Translations under genes and position numbers: made by a program
The notes under the pieces: model-generated
Told to the model about the DNA's origin: nothing
The model's database searches: none
Seen by the model: only the letters and a program-made list of their open reading frames with translations
Shown: positions 44,608 to 55,555 of the stretch, one piece after another
Position numbering within the stretch: position 1 is the stretch's first letter
Layout: each line of letters begins with the position of its first letter
Assembly (NCBI GenBank): GCA_037576215.1
Contig: JBANDB010000001.1
Location: forward strand, 5,766,001 to 5,830,000
From: Armillaria gallica
Taxonomy: Eukaryota; Basidiomycota; Agaricomycetes; Agaricales; Physalacriaceae
Length of the DNA stretch: 64,000 nucleotides
Reading direction: 5' to 3'

Positions 44608-45365
44608 TCACAAGTCGAGATGTTGTGAGCCAATCTTCAGCTGTGTATCGAGCCCAGACGACCTGTTGGCCTGGATGCACTCCAAACGTCGATCATAATC
44701 AAGAAGTTGTTCCCTGAGAGAATCGAGGTCACGCATGATGGGTGTCCATAACTCGTTACATGGAAATGACTCCTGTACAGGACATGGATACAAACGTCAA
44801 TTTAACAGCGAGTAAAACACTCACTTCTCGATATCTAATGATTTCTGCAAGAACATGGATTGCTAGCTTTGTGCCTTGATCTTGGTCGTCCTGGCGTCTC
44901 AGGTCTAGGAGGGCTGTATTGAAGAGAATCGGGTCTAGGCTTGGTCGTTGGATGCTTCTCCATATCATAGAAGTCAAAAAAACGACAATTTGTCTAATGA
45001 GTCTGCTAGATATACCTATCAAGGCGTTAGCATCCTGCGCGTAGCTTAAAAACATGACATACCAAGCATCAGTGCTAAGGATGAACGCTAACAGCAGGCA
45101 ACCACGTTTCCATCGTGATGCTATGCTCCCCACGGCGAAGCCGGCCATTCTGAGCATGCTTCGACCGATCCGCTAACTTCGGGAAATTCACGCGGTCGTG
45201 ACAGACGGCGCAGTACTCGACTTCAGGTGGAGTAAGGCAAAGCAAGCAAGACAGGGCAATTGTTCTCATCACGACTTGACGCAACGTCGGAATAGCTATG
45301 TAAGTAAAAGAAGGAAAGATATTGATAAAATCTGCCACACGGTCATCAGCATATAACTGATGCAA
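44608..45365 (-). CDS. Hypothetical multi-exon gene, uncertain model
   Basis: Three adjacent minus-strand frames look like exons of one gene. The first (45365-45075) has RTIALSCLLCL, YCAVCHDRVN and RGEHSITMETWLP. The second (about 45000-44830) has RQIVVFLTSMIWRSIQ and TKLAIHVLAEIIRYREV. The last (about 44790-44608) ends ELWTPIMRDLDSLREQLLDYDRRL...GSQHLDL. The first part is also present, decayed, at 37.1-37.4 kb. The CxxC pairs hint at a small zinc-binding segment. Exact splice sites and start were not fixed, and the family is unknown. Confidence 0.35.
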
Positions 45366-45714
45366 GTGCCGCTACGTACCTTTTCGTTACTGGTGTAGTG
45401 CCTGAGATATTGCTACAATGTAGGGCAGTCTTTGTGACGATTGCTCGTAGGCTAGATACCTGGATTCCAGGGTTCGGGTCTACAGTTGACTAGGTCAGCT
45501 CGAGAGAACACGGAATTGTTTTCGGCTTACTGCCAACAGCCTTGGCAAGTATTCAAGAAGTGAAATCCCTCCGCAAACGGGTCGCCCTAGTCGCGTCATA
45601 ATCGGATGTACGTGGCGGAACTATGGATTATCGCAAGCGCATCTTTACAAAAATGTCGTCGTCGTCGTCGAGTTTATGGCTCTCATTGCTGCCACTAGTG
45701 ATGATTGTGGTAAA

Positions 45715-45926
45715 GAGAAGACGAGAATTGCAATTATCTATTACATAAATAAATAATGAATGAATATTTCGGTATTGCCCCCTTTTAGCTCACAGACAAC
45801 GACGACGAAAATCAACATTGCTCGTAACTTCAAGTCGATACTTCATGGGAAGACGGCAAGGAGTACGCCTTTGAAGACCCGGAGAAGTTTCTCAGGTTGG
45901 ATACTGCAATTCTCGTGGCTTTTCCT
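45715..45926. other. Mosaic of short duplicated pieces
   Basis: Bases 45730-45830 are an inverted copy of 27795-27690 (also 12315-12200). They are followed directly by 45826-45897, a direct copy of 7028-7095 from the acidic-linker exon of the RING gene. Two unrelated pieces of the complex are thus joined here. Confidence 0.7.
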
Positions 45927-46314
45927 CAAGGGGGTGGTGGAAATAAAATCCCGGACAGGGGGGGGGGGAGGGGGGGAGGGGTCCTGACCTTAAACGCGAT
46001 ACCGAATTACCTTACATAGCACTATGATATGGCCCAATGAGGCATGTAGAGATGGTTCCATCTGAATAGGATTTATTGTGAACTTGTTAAAGCATCCAAA
46101 ACACTTTATATTACTTTTTCGTGTTATAGTGAGTCACGGCAACCCGGCCAGCAACTTCGGGCCACCATATTGCGCTGACATAGCATTACTAAGTCATCCA
46201 TATATGGTCATATTACTACCATATATGGCAGGAGGGGGAGGGAGGGGGGGGTCGACCTGACCTTAAACGCGAAAATGTACGTCATGTGCGCAATTTTATT
46301 TCCGCCACCCCTTG
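45927..46314 (+). mobile_element. hAT-like MITE, copy 2 (388 bp)
   Basis: Same orientation and structure as the copy at 1834-2224: CAAGGGGGTGGTGG terminal repeat, G-run tracts each followed by CTGACCTTAAACGCGA, and a right-end inverted repeat. Its own 8-bp duplication is CTTTTCCT (45919-45926, 46315-46322), so it is an independent insertion. Confidence 0.9.
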
Positions 46315-46322
46315 CTTTTCCT

Positions 46323-47216
46323 TTTCCAACCACCTATTTCGTCTCAAGCGTAGTGTCGTCTTAAGCTCAAGTGAGCGCTCATGGTTCGATGTCCAGCGCT
46401 CGTCTCTCCGTACCTGACATGCATAACACGATTGCAACTTTGCTAAAATTCTGCGGTAGCTGCTTCTTCCCACGCCACAAACACGTCGTCAGGCTTAGCC
46501 TCAGACTCGCCGCTGCATCTCGGGAAGAAACAATTTTAGTGCAAATCGAATCTCCCACTGAAGAAAATCATATTCAAACTGGGGTAATGTAGTATACATG
46601 AAGGCAACCCTCCGCGTTAGCCGTTAAACGACATCGTCACCTGTCGCAACACCCTCCTTCGCGAAAGATCTAACGGCTTCCGCTGTCAAGAGCCTCCGGC
46701 ACCACGGTCTGATTCACATAGTAGAATGTCCACCTCATTAGAAGTTGATGGGTCATTTCGAGAGCGACGTCCTTGAAATGAGAATTTTTTTGGCGCGAAG
46801 CCAACAATCCATTAGATACGAAGACTACCTGAGTCATCATCGTGTTTGCAATTGGCTGCTCATCCATGAGAAGGATAATCAATAAAGACCGCGGCGGGGC
46901 TCAATTTTAAAATGCGAAGGAGATTCCTTGAGTGAAGAAGGATGTCAAATATCTGCAACGGGGTCAGCGAATTGCATCGCGACTGAACCAACATAAGTAT
47001 CCTGTAAAAAGAAAGTTGTCGCAGATCGGTCATGTTGATACCGAGGATTCAATGATATATCGGGAGACAGTGATTGACGACAGCGCAGTAATATAGTCCG
47101 GCGTTCAGATGATTGAGTATGAATTGATAAGTTCGCTGGAAGTCTGAACAAGCGGATTACCTGAGAGCGTCGGAGTTCAATTGTTAGGAGAATATAAATA
47201 CAAATAAAATATGCTA
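46323..47216. other. Intergenic, no gene seen
   Basis: Only short frames without recognisable domain. Separates the duplicated complex from the DUF4246 gene. Confidence 0.4.
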
Positions 47217-49134
47217 CTAGTGCTCGCACATATTGAATGGCGTATCAAACATGTTCTCACTATTTTCCCTGACGAAGACTGTCCGCTCGTCCATCAACTG
47301 GAGCCTCACCTCCTCTGCCTCCTTCCTCGTCATGAGATCCAACAGCTCGGTGGGGAGAAGTCCCAATTGGTTGCTACCTCCCTCTGCCAGTCCAAGCAGC
47401 TCTTGAAACCACCAATCCCGGCCCTGCGGAGGTACAGTAGTCGTAGACGGCCTTGGGTTCTTAAGTTCCGGGTTGACTAGAAAGAGCGCAACAATTTTGC
47501 GGTAACCTGGCTTTGAAGGATCCAGAAGGGAAAAGGGCGATACACAGTGCTGGTACATATTCGGAAATGCGATACAATGCCCCGCCTTCGTCAATACTTC
47601 CCTGACGATTTGATTCAATGGCTCGTCTCTGCAGAACCAACAAAGTTAAGAGTCAGCGGGAAAAGACATAGTGGGTGCTAACCGATCTAAACCCCAAATG
47701 GCCCTGGTCCCATCCCCATCATCTTGGTCATAGCCCGGTGGCTCTGCGACGCTCGCGCAGAAAGAGAGCTTACTCTGGGTGATATTTTCCTGGTCGTAAT
47801 AGTATATGCCCGTGGAGACGATGCATTCATTTTTCATGCCTTCAACATGCCATGACCCACCCCCGTAGACAGGCTTTTCTGGTGTCTAAACAACACGTTA
47901 AAAAAAAAAGCGGGCGAGTGACGGAAAAGAGTGCACCCACCAAGAGGATATTCGCAAGCTTGACGATGACCTGGAGCTTCCTCCCTGTAAGATCCATCGG
48001 TTCCGGGAAGCCCAGGGCCCCGGGTTCATAAGCTTCCAACAAACGAGGATATTGCAGCACACGTATCGCTTTCCACGCTTCGCGCAGTACCGCATAATCT
48101 TTTTCAGTCTTGTCCTCTCGTATAGGCTGAGCCCGATAATAATCCCAATCTAAAGGTTCCCAGTAGTAGCGAGTGCAAGTACGTAAGTGGAGTTTGTAAT
48201 CCTCTTTGGACCCAACAACTACGCGTGACCACAATGGGATAAAACGTGCCACGAGGGTTTCAATAGCAGCGTGTAGTGCAGCATTATTTTGCGGATGGAT
48301 GTTATTAATGTATCCCAAACTCTTCACGCTTTTGCCATCTGGGGAGATGAGAAAGTCTGTGGGAAGCCAGGAAAAATGCTTCGAAACAGTGTAATCAGGG
48401 ATTGAATCGTCCTCCTTGGAGATGTCACATTGAAGTGGAATGGCTGAGCCGTCGATGTTACGAATAAGTGTACGACCGTAAATGATACAGTATAGGGACG
48501 GATGAACGAGGTCCAAGACTTGTTTGTTGGCTCGTGGATGCCAGTCTTTCTCAGCGTCAGGGACATTTTCAAGAGGGGTGACAGAGGATATTAGGGATTC
48601 GCAGAGGCTTGATTCGATTAGACTGTCTGACTGCCAGACTCGACGGTAGCAAGATGCCTATCACATAACCTGTTAGCGGTAAACTCAGAGGAGGAAAATG
48701 CTTACTCGCCTCAATTCCAGTCTCTGGATCTCGAACAGCAGCATATCCTTCAAGCTCATCGAGTACATAGTCGATCTCGTCCTCCTTAAGCGGTCGACAC
48801 TCATAGCTCCCCGTCTGAGTCGCCGCCTCCTCTTTCCACTTGGCGCGAATTGCTGGGTCCTTGTATTTCTCCCACCAGTTGGGCTTGTCGCGTATTATGG
48901 CAGAGAGCTCGCACATGGTTAGCTCATTGAACTGTGAATATGTCAGAAAGAGGATTATGGGTCCGGTAGATGACATACTGGGACTGGTTCATCTGCACCC
49001 TCTGCTTCCTCTCCCCAGAGACGGCGTCGTTCGATGACTCGTTCGAAGAAAGGGTGCCGGCACCTGCCCGTTGGGTGGAGGTTGGGAGGCTTGGGAACGG
49101 GCATTGTCTCATAATCCAATAAAATGGCGTTCAT
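47217..49134 (-). CDS. DUF4246 protein (oxygenase-like fold)
   Basis: Multi-exon gene from ATG 49134 (MNAILLDYETMP) to a stop at 47217. Readable exons: 49134-48979, 48931-48710, then one from about 48658 through KLANILL (near 47943), one from about 47886 with TPEKPVYGGGSWHVEGMKNE, and the last (about 47630-47217). DUF4246 hallmarks: KPNWWEKYKD, VWQSDSLIESSL, DLVHPSLYCIIYGR, SLGYINNIHP, LQVIVKLANI, SWHVEG, YYYDQENIT, FPNMYQHCVSPFSL, YRKIVALFLVNPEL and VPPQ near the end. The spaced His residues (WHVEG, HCVSPF) and the following Arg fit the oxygenase-like view of the family; substrate unknown. The second intron seems to use a GC donor (GCGAGT at 48709), because a GT donor leaves the frame shifted. 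Confidence 0.85.
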
Positions 49135-50329
49135 GGTAAAGATGGGACTATCCCTCGGTTTGACAATCTGTTATAAGTCAAGATGTGAAAATAAGGGACA
49201 TTCCGACATTGCAAGTCGTGACGTACTGATACTACTTCGTAGAGACCGAATAAATCACTGGTAGTGGATGCAAGACAGAGGTCTACGAAGAGGAATCTTC
49301 ACGAGTAGAAGGAAAGACAGTTGTTCTTTTAGTCGTCGTGGCTCCTTAATAGAAACACAACAACATCCTTACTACAGCAATCACGAGCCTTGCGTCCTGT
49401 TCACATTAACCTGGAGCACATATGTGAGGCCTTTTGGAGAAAATTGACAAGCAGCTCCCTATGTGCCACTTACAATTGAATAACAGAGAAGACGGCCCAG
49501 CTTGAACAGACAAACGTCACAGGCAAAAGGCAAGTTTGGTGCAGTGGCTCCGGGCCAGGTATACTGGACGGCGGCAAGTTCCGAACAGTTTTTTCTTTCC
49601 TCCTGCTCTACGGTGGCGATTCTTTCACAATAGTTTCGTCACTGTCCATAATAGGCTTTCCTGTCATTGTCTCGCTGCAGCTTGCCTGTGTCCCCATGTC
49701 AACAATTTCTCCGACGTGAGCAGTGACAATGACAATATTCCTATTTACTATAGCGTGGGAACGTGGGCCGATAAGGGGAATTCTACCGCCACTTCTTTCA
49801 ACTTTTATATTATCCCACGACCTGAACAAAAAAAGTAGAAGGCGTAACCACCCGCCTACGAGCAGTCGCAGCGGGCATTTACTCCCTTTATCACACTGCA
49901 CCTTGGCCAAGAGACACCCCAGCATTTTTCCAACTTTTTTCTTTATTCAGTTTGCCAACATCTCTCCAATGAACAGATCCTCTGTGAGTGGCAGGCAACA
50001 GTGCTGCGTCAGACAACTCAATTTTGCTCATGTCTAGCTCATGCAAGAAATCATCGATGTTCCATCCATGCTACAAACTATAATATGGACTGTGGGAGTA
50101 CCCACATTTTGCGAGCGTAGGCAAGCACATAAGTTAGTTCACACAGAATGACTGGACAGGTGGTGCCTCCGGTAGCTCCCGATGAATGAACCAAGAGCGG
50201 CCAATACCGGTGCCAGCAAGGAAACAGAAAGACGACGACATACTCATTTTCACCCGTTGAAAAGCCACATAAACATTCTTTATACACGCAAAAACAACAT
50301 TCCCAAATCACAAAGTGATACGGTAAGAA
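49135..50329. other. Intergenic, no gene seen
   Basis: No domain or exon structure recognised on either strand. Confidence 0.4.
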
Positions 50330-50848
50330 ATGAAAGAGATAAGACCCAACGAGACGACGAGGACGATGGCAAGAAAAGTTATCGGGGACCGTGACATTTG
50401 TACTTGTTTGGCATCCCACACCGGACTGGTCTTACACGTTAGCCAACTCTACTCGCTGCGCTCGCAAATATCAAGATATGACGGCCTTTCAACCGAGAAA
50501 CAACCGGTCATTCTCTTGCTTCGTCGAACGGACAGTGGCCCTCTCGATGAAAGGAACAAGGCGATCTTGAAAGAATCGGAGCTCAGCGTCGACCATGACC
50601 TTGCCTGCATCAATGCGGATATCTCCCATTTCACTGATGCCCTTCGTCAACTCATGGAGAACCGCTGCCTATTGGAAGAGGCCAAACGAAAGCATCAAGC
50701 AGCTTTATCCCCCATTAGCACCCTTTCTCTGGAAATTCTCACTGATGTCTGGACGCTTCTTGATCTCACACCGCCACCTGCTCAAATCTTCCCACGCCCT
50801 TTTACGCGGGCAGGGAACCAGCTGGCGGGCGTAGAGGGTAGAGAATAG
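50330..50848 (+). pseudogene. F-box gene 5' fragment next to the LINE
   Basis: The frame shows the typical N-terminus of agaric F-box proteins: a helical stretch with LRQLMENRCLLEEAKRKHQAAL, then SPISTLSLEILTDVW, which is the F-box start. The frame ends at 50848 shortly after the F-box begins, a few tens of bases before the LINE ORF1. No continuation was found after the LINE. It may be an F-box gene cut by the LINE or by a deletion. The upstream part (first about 40 codons) may be intronic or leader. Confidence 0.5.
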
Positions 50849-50904
50849 AGCGTAGACACTCGTTTTACCACTCATTACGCGCATATAACATACTTCTTTC
50901 ATTA

Positions 50905-52728
50905 ATGTCCCAACCCAAAGTGAAATCCATGCGAAATCCATCCAAAAACGACCTCAGTTACGCAATGCGAGCAAGACCAGTCCGCCCGATGCCAAGGAAC
51001 CCAGCAATACCTCCCCAGGATGTTACCGGAGGAACGTCGCACTCTGCTATAGGCGTGGTGGACACCCCAGGAAAGCGAGGGGAGGAGACCACTGCGAAAG
51101 CGCCATCTCCTCCACCTCCAGGTGGCAGGGACGTGTTGCACCCTGAAGCATTGGAAACGGAACTGACGAGAAAGAAAGTTGCAGGTCTACTCCCACTATG
51201 GTCCCAGTCGGCAGCGACAGTACCTACTACCCCCTCCCCATGCCAAACAAGCAGTGACGACAGCCAAGATAAGCCTCTCCCGCTAAAAGTAGCCCAGACC
51301 ACGGACCAGAATCCTAGTGCCACGAGCACGCGAGGGGGAGGCGATGGCTGCGACAAGAGCCCATCCCTCCCACCCTCACACGCGAGGGAAAGTGCTTCCA
51401 CGACTTCCGTTTCGAGCAACACTAACAGCTCGCGCCCAGCCTTCCCAGGTTACGCATACTGCGATGTTCAAAACGCAACAGCGACCGAGATAACTGGCAA
51501 GATCTCAATTCAAGAGCTCGGAGTCTCATCGATGGGCTCACTGACAGCAATTCGGGATGTGCTGCTAGCATCGACTAGGGCAAAGAACAAGTACAGACTG
51601 GGAGCGGAGGTGACGGCGACTCTGATAGACCTTTGCGAGATGCAACTGGCAATGCTGGCAATGTCGGGGAAGGAAGGGAACGCAGGTCGCAGGAGGGAGA
51701 CCGGAATGGCGGAGACAGTAGCAGACCGTCTAGACGCGATGGAGAAGAGGATTCTCTTGGCGATTGCACCCAGGACCATAGGGGGAAATGTACTACAGAA
51801 CGTGCCGCAGGCCCCCCCCTCCAGTCCAAGAGGAAACAGAGCACGAGGAGGCCACAGGCAGCCAGATCCACTTCCTACACCACCACCAAAGCCAAAACAC
51901 CACCACGTAGTCATCTCCCTGAGTGGAGCTCGCGACACGACACACTTAGCGGGGATCACCCCTCGGCAGCTCTCACTACGAGTACAGGAAGCGGTCCGAG
52001 GATGTGGCCTACCCTCTGTGGAACAGCTTAGCATCATCGGGGCGCAGTTTATGAGCAAAACAAGGATGAAAGTCTTTGTTAGCTCGGAAGACGACGCCGA
52101 CGCTCTCTTACAGGCTTCCAACATCTGGATCCCGAAGCTTGCGCCGGGTGCCATCTTGGTTGTCAGGACATGGAGCGTAGTGGTACACTCCGTCCCGACC
52201 ACATTTCGGCCCCAAAACCAAGACGACCTCGCCTACCTGTATGAAAGAAACCCGGAGGTGACCTCGAGAAACTTACGCCACGTCAGGTGGTTGAAAGAGG
52301 ATGTAGTGAAGAACAAAGAGAAGAAAGACTCCACTCTCGTGCTCGCATTATCAGACTATGAGGTTGCGGAAGAAGTCGCCTACAGAGGCCTCTTCCTAGA
52401 GAATGCTCTCTGCAAAGGTGACTGGTATCATAAAGGACCAGACCTATGCTACAAATGCCAGGACTTCGGTCATCGCTCATATGCCTGCCCTTCTCCCCAT
52501 TCCATCTGTGCTCGCTGTGCCGGCCATCACCCAACTCAGAAGTGTCCATGCCTGCACGCTACGCCTTGTCAGGAGACGAAGCAGTGCAAGATCACCCTCA
52601 AATGTGCCCGCTGCGACGGACCCCACTGCGCATTTGACCGTGCCTGTCCACTACAGAAGATCGCCATGCAGCAAGCAGCCCATTCAACGTACGACTCGAG
52701 AGAGTACTCGTCGTACCATGCAAGTTAA
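50905..52728 (+). CDS. LINE ORF1 (gag-like, zinc knuckles)
   Basis: Open frame of 607 residues from ATG 50905. The N-terminal 170 residues are Ser/Pro/Thr-rich and disordered. A central region with EEVAYRGLFLENALCKGDWYHKG precedes a run of CCHC-type knuckles: CYKCQDFGHRSYAC, CARCAGHHPTQKC and CARCDGPHCAFDRAC. This is the usual ORF1 of Tad-like fungal LINEs, an RNA-binding protein that forms the retrotransposition particle. The stop TAA overlaps the ATG of ORF2 as TAATG (52726-52730). Confidence 0.85.
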   Translation: MSQPKVKSMRNPSKNDLSYAMRARPVRPMPRNPAIPPQDVTGGTSHSAIGVVDTPGKRGEETTAKAPSPPPPGGRDVLHPEALETELTRKKVAGLLPLWSQSAATVPTTPSPCQTSSDDSQDKPLPLKVAQTTDQNPSATSTRGGGDGCDKSPSLPPSHARESASTTSVSSNTNSSRPAFPGYAYCDVQNATATEITGKISIQELGVSSMGSLTAIRDVLLASTRAKNKYRLGAEVTATLIDLCEMQLAMLAMSGKEGNAGRRRETGMAETVADRLDAMEKRILLAIAPRTIGGNVLQNVPQAPPSSPRGNRARGGHRQPDPLPTPPPKPKHHHVVISLSGARDTTHLAGITPRQLSLRVQEAVRGCGLPSVEQLSIIGAQFMSKTRMKVFVSSEDDADALLQASNIWIPKLAPGAILVVRTWSVVVHSVPTTFRPQNQDDLAYLYERNPEVTSRNLRHVRWLKEDVVKNKEKKDSTLVLALSDYEVAEEVAYRGLFLENALCKGDWYHKGPDLCYKCQDFGHRSYACPSPHSICARCAGHHPTQKCPCLHATPCQETKQCKITLKCARCDGPHCAFDRACPLQKIAMQQAAHSTYDSREYSSYHAS

Positions 52729-54995
52729 TGCAGAACGAACACCTCAATAACCATAGCACACACCTATGCATAAGAAGCCTCAACGTTGATAAATCACCAA
52801 CTACCCTTCAATCTCTCCTCCAAGCTATGAACCCGAAGAACACCGACATCTTATGCATTCAGGAATGTCCGAAATTCCTGGCACGTCTCCCATCCCTAAA
52901 CCCATCCCATTGGACGCGCATCCTTCCGGCGAAGGCGACACCCAACTGCATTCCGTATGGCTGTGCGATGTATGTCAGCACTCTCCTTAACTCAACAACA
53001 TGGACAACAGTCGAAATCCCAAGCACCCATATCACTGCCATCAAGGTGATGACGTCTGGACCGGAATTCATCCTATGCAATATCTATAATATCCCTAACT
53101 CCAACAACACTATCCATGAGCTACGCAACTATTTCTCTAACCATGACCCCGACATCCCTATCCTCTTCATTGGTGACTTTAACAAGCACCATGTGCTCTG
53201 GGCTGGACCTCACTACCCGGAATGATGTGCGACAAGCGACACGGAAGACCTACTGCAACTCTTAGCAGAGCTGGGGTTGGACCTCTGCCTCCCAGCTGGA
53301 ACACCCATGTACATATCGGCAGCTCACAAGACAACATCAACTATTGACCTTGTCTTCGCCACACGGGACGTTCTGGCACCCTGCGTGGTGAAATGTGATG
53401 CTGTTCTAGGGGAATCAGCATGGCACAGAATGCTGAGAGTTGACCTTGACCTAGAGCTTGTACGAAACCTCCCACCTTCGAGGCCGCTGTACAGAGACAC
53501 GGACTGGACCGACTTCCAGGAACGACTGGTCGATTATTTCAAGGAGAACCCGATCGACACCTCTGTGGATGCACTGCAGACAATGGCAGCACTGGAAGAG
53601 GTTGTAGACAAACTAATAGCAGGTTCAGAGGAAATCCTTCGACAGGTCGTCCCGCAGTCCAAACCCTCAAAGTACTTGAAACGCTGGTGGACGAGAGAGC
53701 TCACGACCCTACGAAAACATTACCACAAGGCGCAACGTCAATGGATGAAATGGAGGACAGCAGAATGGTGGGCCGAAATGATCGAACTGAAGAAACGGTA
53801 CCGCCGCGAGATCAAGAAGCAGAAGAAGGAGCATTGGCAGGGCTGGCTAACGGAGATCCTAGATAAGGATATCTGGTCAGCAGCAAAATATGCCACGGAA
53901 CCAGGCGAGAACGCCGGTCCCACAAAAACACCTGCGTTGAAAGACTCCGGGGGGCAGGTACAAGTAAACCCCGGAGCAAAAGCTAAGCTCCTCACGTCGT
54001 CATTTTTCCCAGAGCGTCCTAACCTCGTAAGGCGACATAAAGAACCCCTGAACCCTCTCCCCAACCCAGACATTGACCTGGAACGGATAGTCAACACGAT
54101 CAAGCAAACAAAGTCGTACTCGGCGCCAGGCCCGATGGGGATACCGAACATTGCGATCCAATCAGCAATTGACTTCTATGCGCCAATACTCCATGAAATC
54201 CTGAAAGCTTCACTCTGCCTAGGCCACTTCCCTACATGCTTCAAGATCTTCAAAACAATTGTACTCCGCAAGCCAGGTAAAGACGACTACACGATCCCCA
54301 AAGCGTATAGACCAATCGCACTGGAGGAAACGTTAGGGAAGATGCTTGAATCGGCAATGGCGGGATGGATGACGGACATACTTGAGGCTAACGGACGTCT
54401 CCCTGAACACCACTATGGTGGGAGGGCAGGAAGGTGCACGGTAGACCCGTTACTGCAGCTAACCCAGACGATTAAGGATGCCTGGAGGAGGAAACAGGTA
54501 GTGAGCGTCCTGTACTTGGACGTCTCGCAAGCTTTTCCAAACGTCACACATGAACGCCTCCTAGAGAGGATGGAGGTGATGGGACTAAGCGATGTGGTGG
54601 TGAACTGGACAGAGTCATTTCTGTCGGGCAGAACCACCTCATTAGCTTTTGATGACTACACTTCTGATCCTGTTCAGGTTCCTACAGGTGTTTCACAAGG
54701 CTTGCCGCTCAGCGTCATCCTGTACCTCATATACAGCTCAAGTCTACTGGAGATCGGCTCTGACATCAAAGAGAAGAATGACAAGATATACGGCTTCATC
54801 GACGACACGGCCCTAGTGGCGGTTTCGAACAGCGTGGCAGAGAACATCAACAAGCTTCAAAAACTTGCGGTGGAAGGCCTCACCTGGGCAAAGGACTCAG
54901 CATCGTCCTTCGACATTGCTAAGTACCAACTAGTCCACCACACGCAGCGCTCTGACTCGGTTGAAGACCAGAAAAGAACAATGACCACCCTCTAA
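52728..54995 (+). pseudogene. LINE ORF2 (endonuclease-reverse transcriptase), broken and 3'-truncated
   Basis: Starts in TAATG overlap with ORF1. The APE-type endonuclease shows DILCIQECP, GDFNKHHVLWAG and, after the stop, STIDLVFATRD; a usual SDH triad motif is not seen (SAWH occupies the place). A TGA at 53223-53225 (probably former CGA) breaks the frame. The reverse transcriptase has SAPGPMGIPN, LRKPGKDDY...KAYRPIAL, VLYLDVSQAFPNV, GVSQGLPLSVILY and the catalytic FIDDTALVAV. The frame ends about 80 residues later without the thumb, RNase H or C-terminal domain of complete Tad elements. The element is therefore non-autonomous. Confidence 0.85.
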
Positions 54996-55000
54996 TTGAA

Positions 55001-55555
55001 GGATAATGTATTACAGACTGCCGAGTCAGTACAGGGATAATCGAATAATCCCTTGCAGTTGTAAGGACAAGGACAATTTATTACTGATTGCCACTGCAAT
55101 GGAAATTTGGCAGGGAGATTTTGGTTGAGGATGAGCGTCTGCATCGCATCCTAGCCAGGGTCGACGGGCAAGAGGCCTGCTCATCGTGGGCGACGACGAG
55201 TGAGGCGCGACCTGCTTTGTCAGTTCACGCCTTGACTCCCACTTGGGTCCAACATGATAGGATCAGACCTTCGCCATCTATTTGTGTTCATTCTGTATCT
55301 TTTATGTCAGGGATCAAATTTTGGCTGTTCTTTTGATGTGAAACGTTCGTCCTGTCATCTTCTCCTCCCTTCTATTTCTGTTTTGTCCTGTCACTCTCCG
55401 GTGCCTTCCGCCATGTGGTTCTCAATGATGTTGCTCCCCATGTCAATCTCCAGCCATGCTCAGAAAATTGGGATATGTTTTCCGGTGTTTTTTGTATGTT
55501 TTTTTAAATCATAACATGCTTGTCATTTTCGCGTTCAATACAACAGTATATAATT
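55001..55555. other. Intergenic, no gene seen
   Basis: Contains a short palindrome GGGATAAT-CGA-ATAATCCC-type near 55037-55056. No coding feature recognised; the boundary between LINE and KDZ element lies here but no terminal repeats were found. Confidence 0.35.

Larger units (their letters stand above)
50880..55000 (+). mobile_element. Tad-like LINE, 3' incomplete
   Basis: ORF1 and ORF2 in the standard order with APE endonuclease plus RT. No poly-A tail or target duplication was found. Loss of the 3' part is unusual because LINE copies are normally 5'-truncated; internal deletion or a later rearrangement is likely. Confidence 0.75.

Noticed and set aside
51510..52202. 230-codon minus-strand frame
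   Set aside because: Antisense shadow of LINE ORF1.
55037..55056. Palindrome GGGATAATCGAATAATCCC as KDZ terminal repeat
   Set aside because: No matching inverted sequence found on the far side of the KDZ gene.
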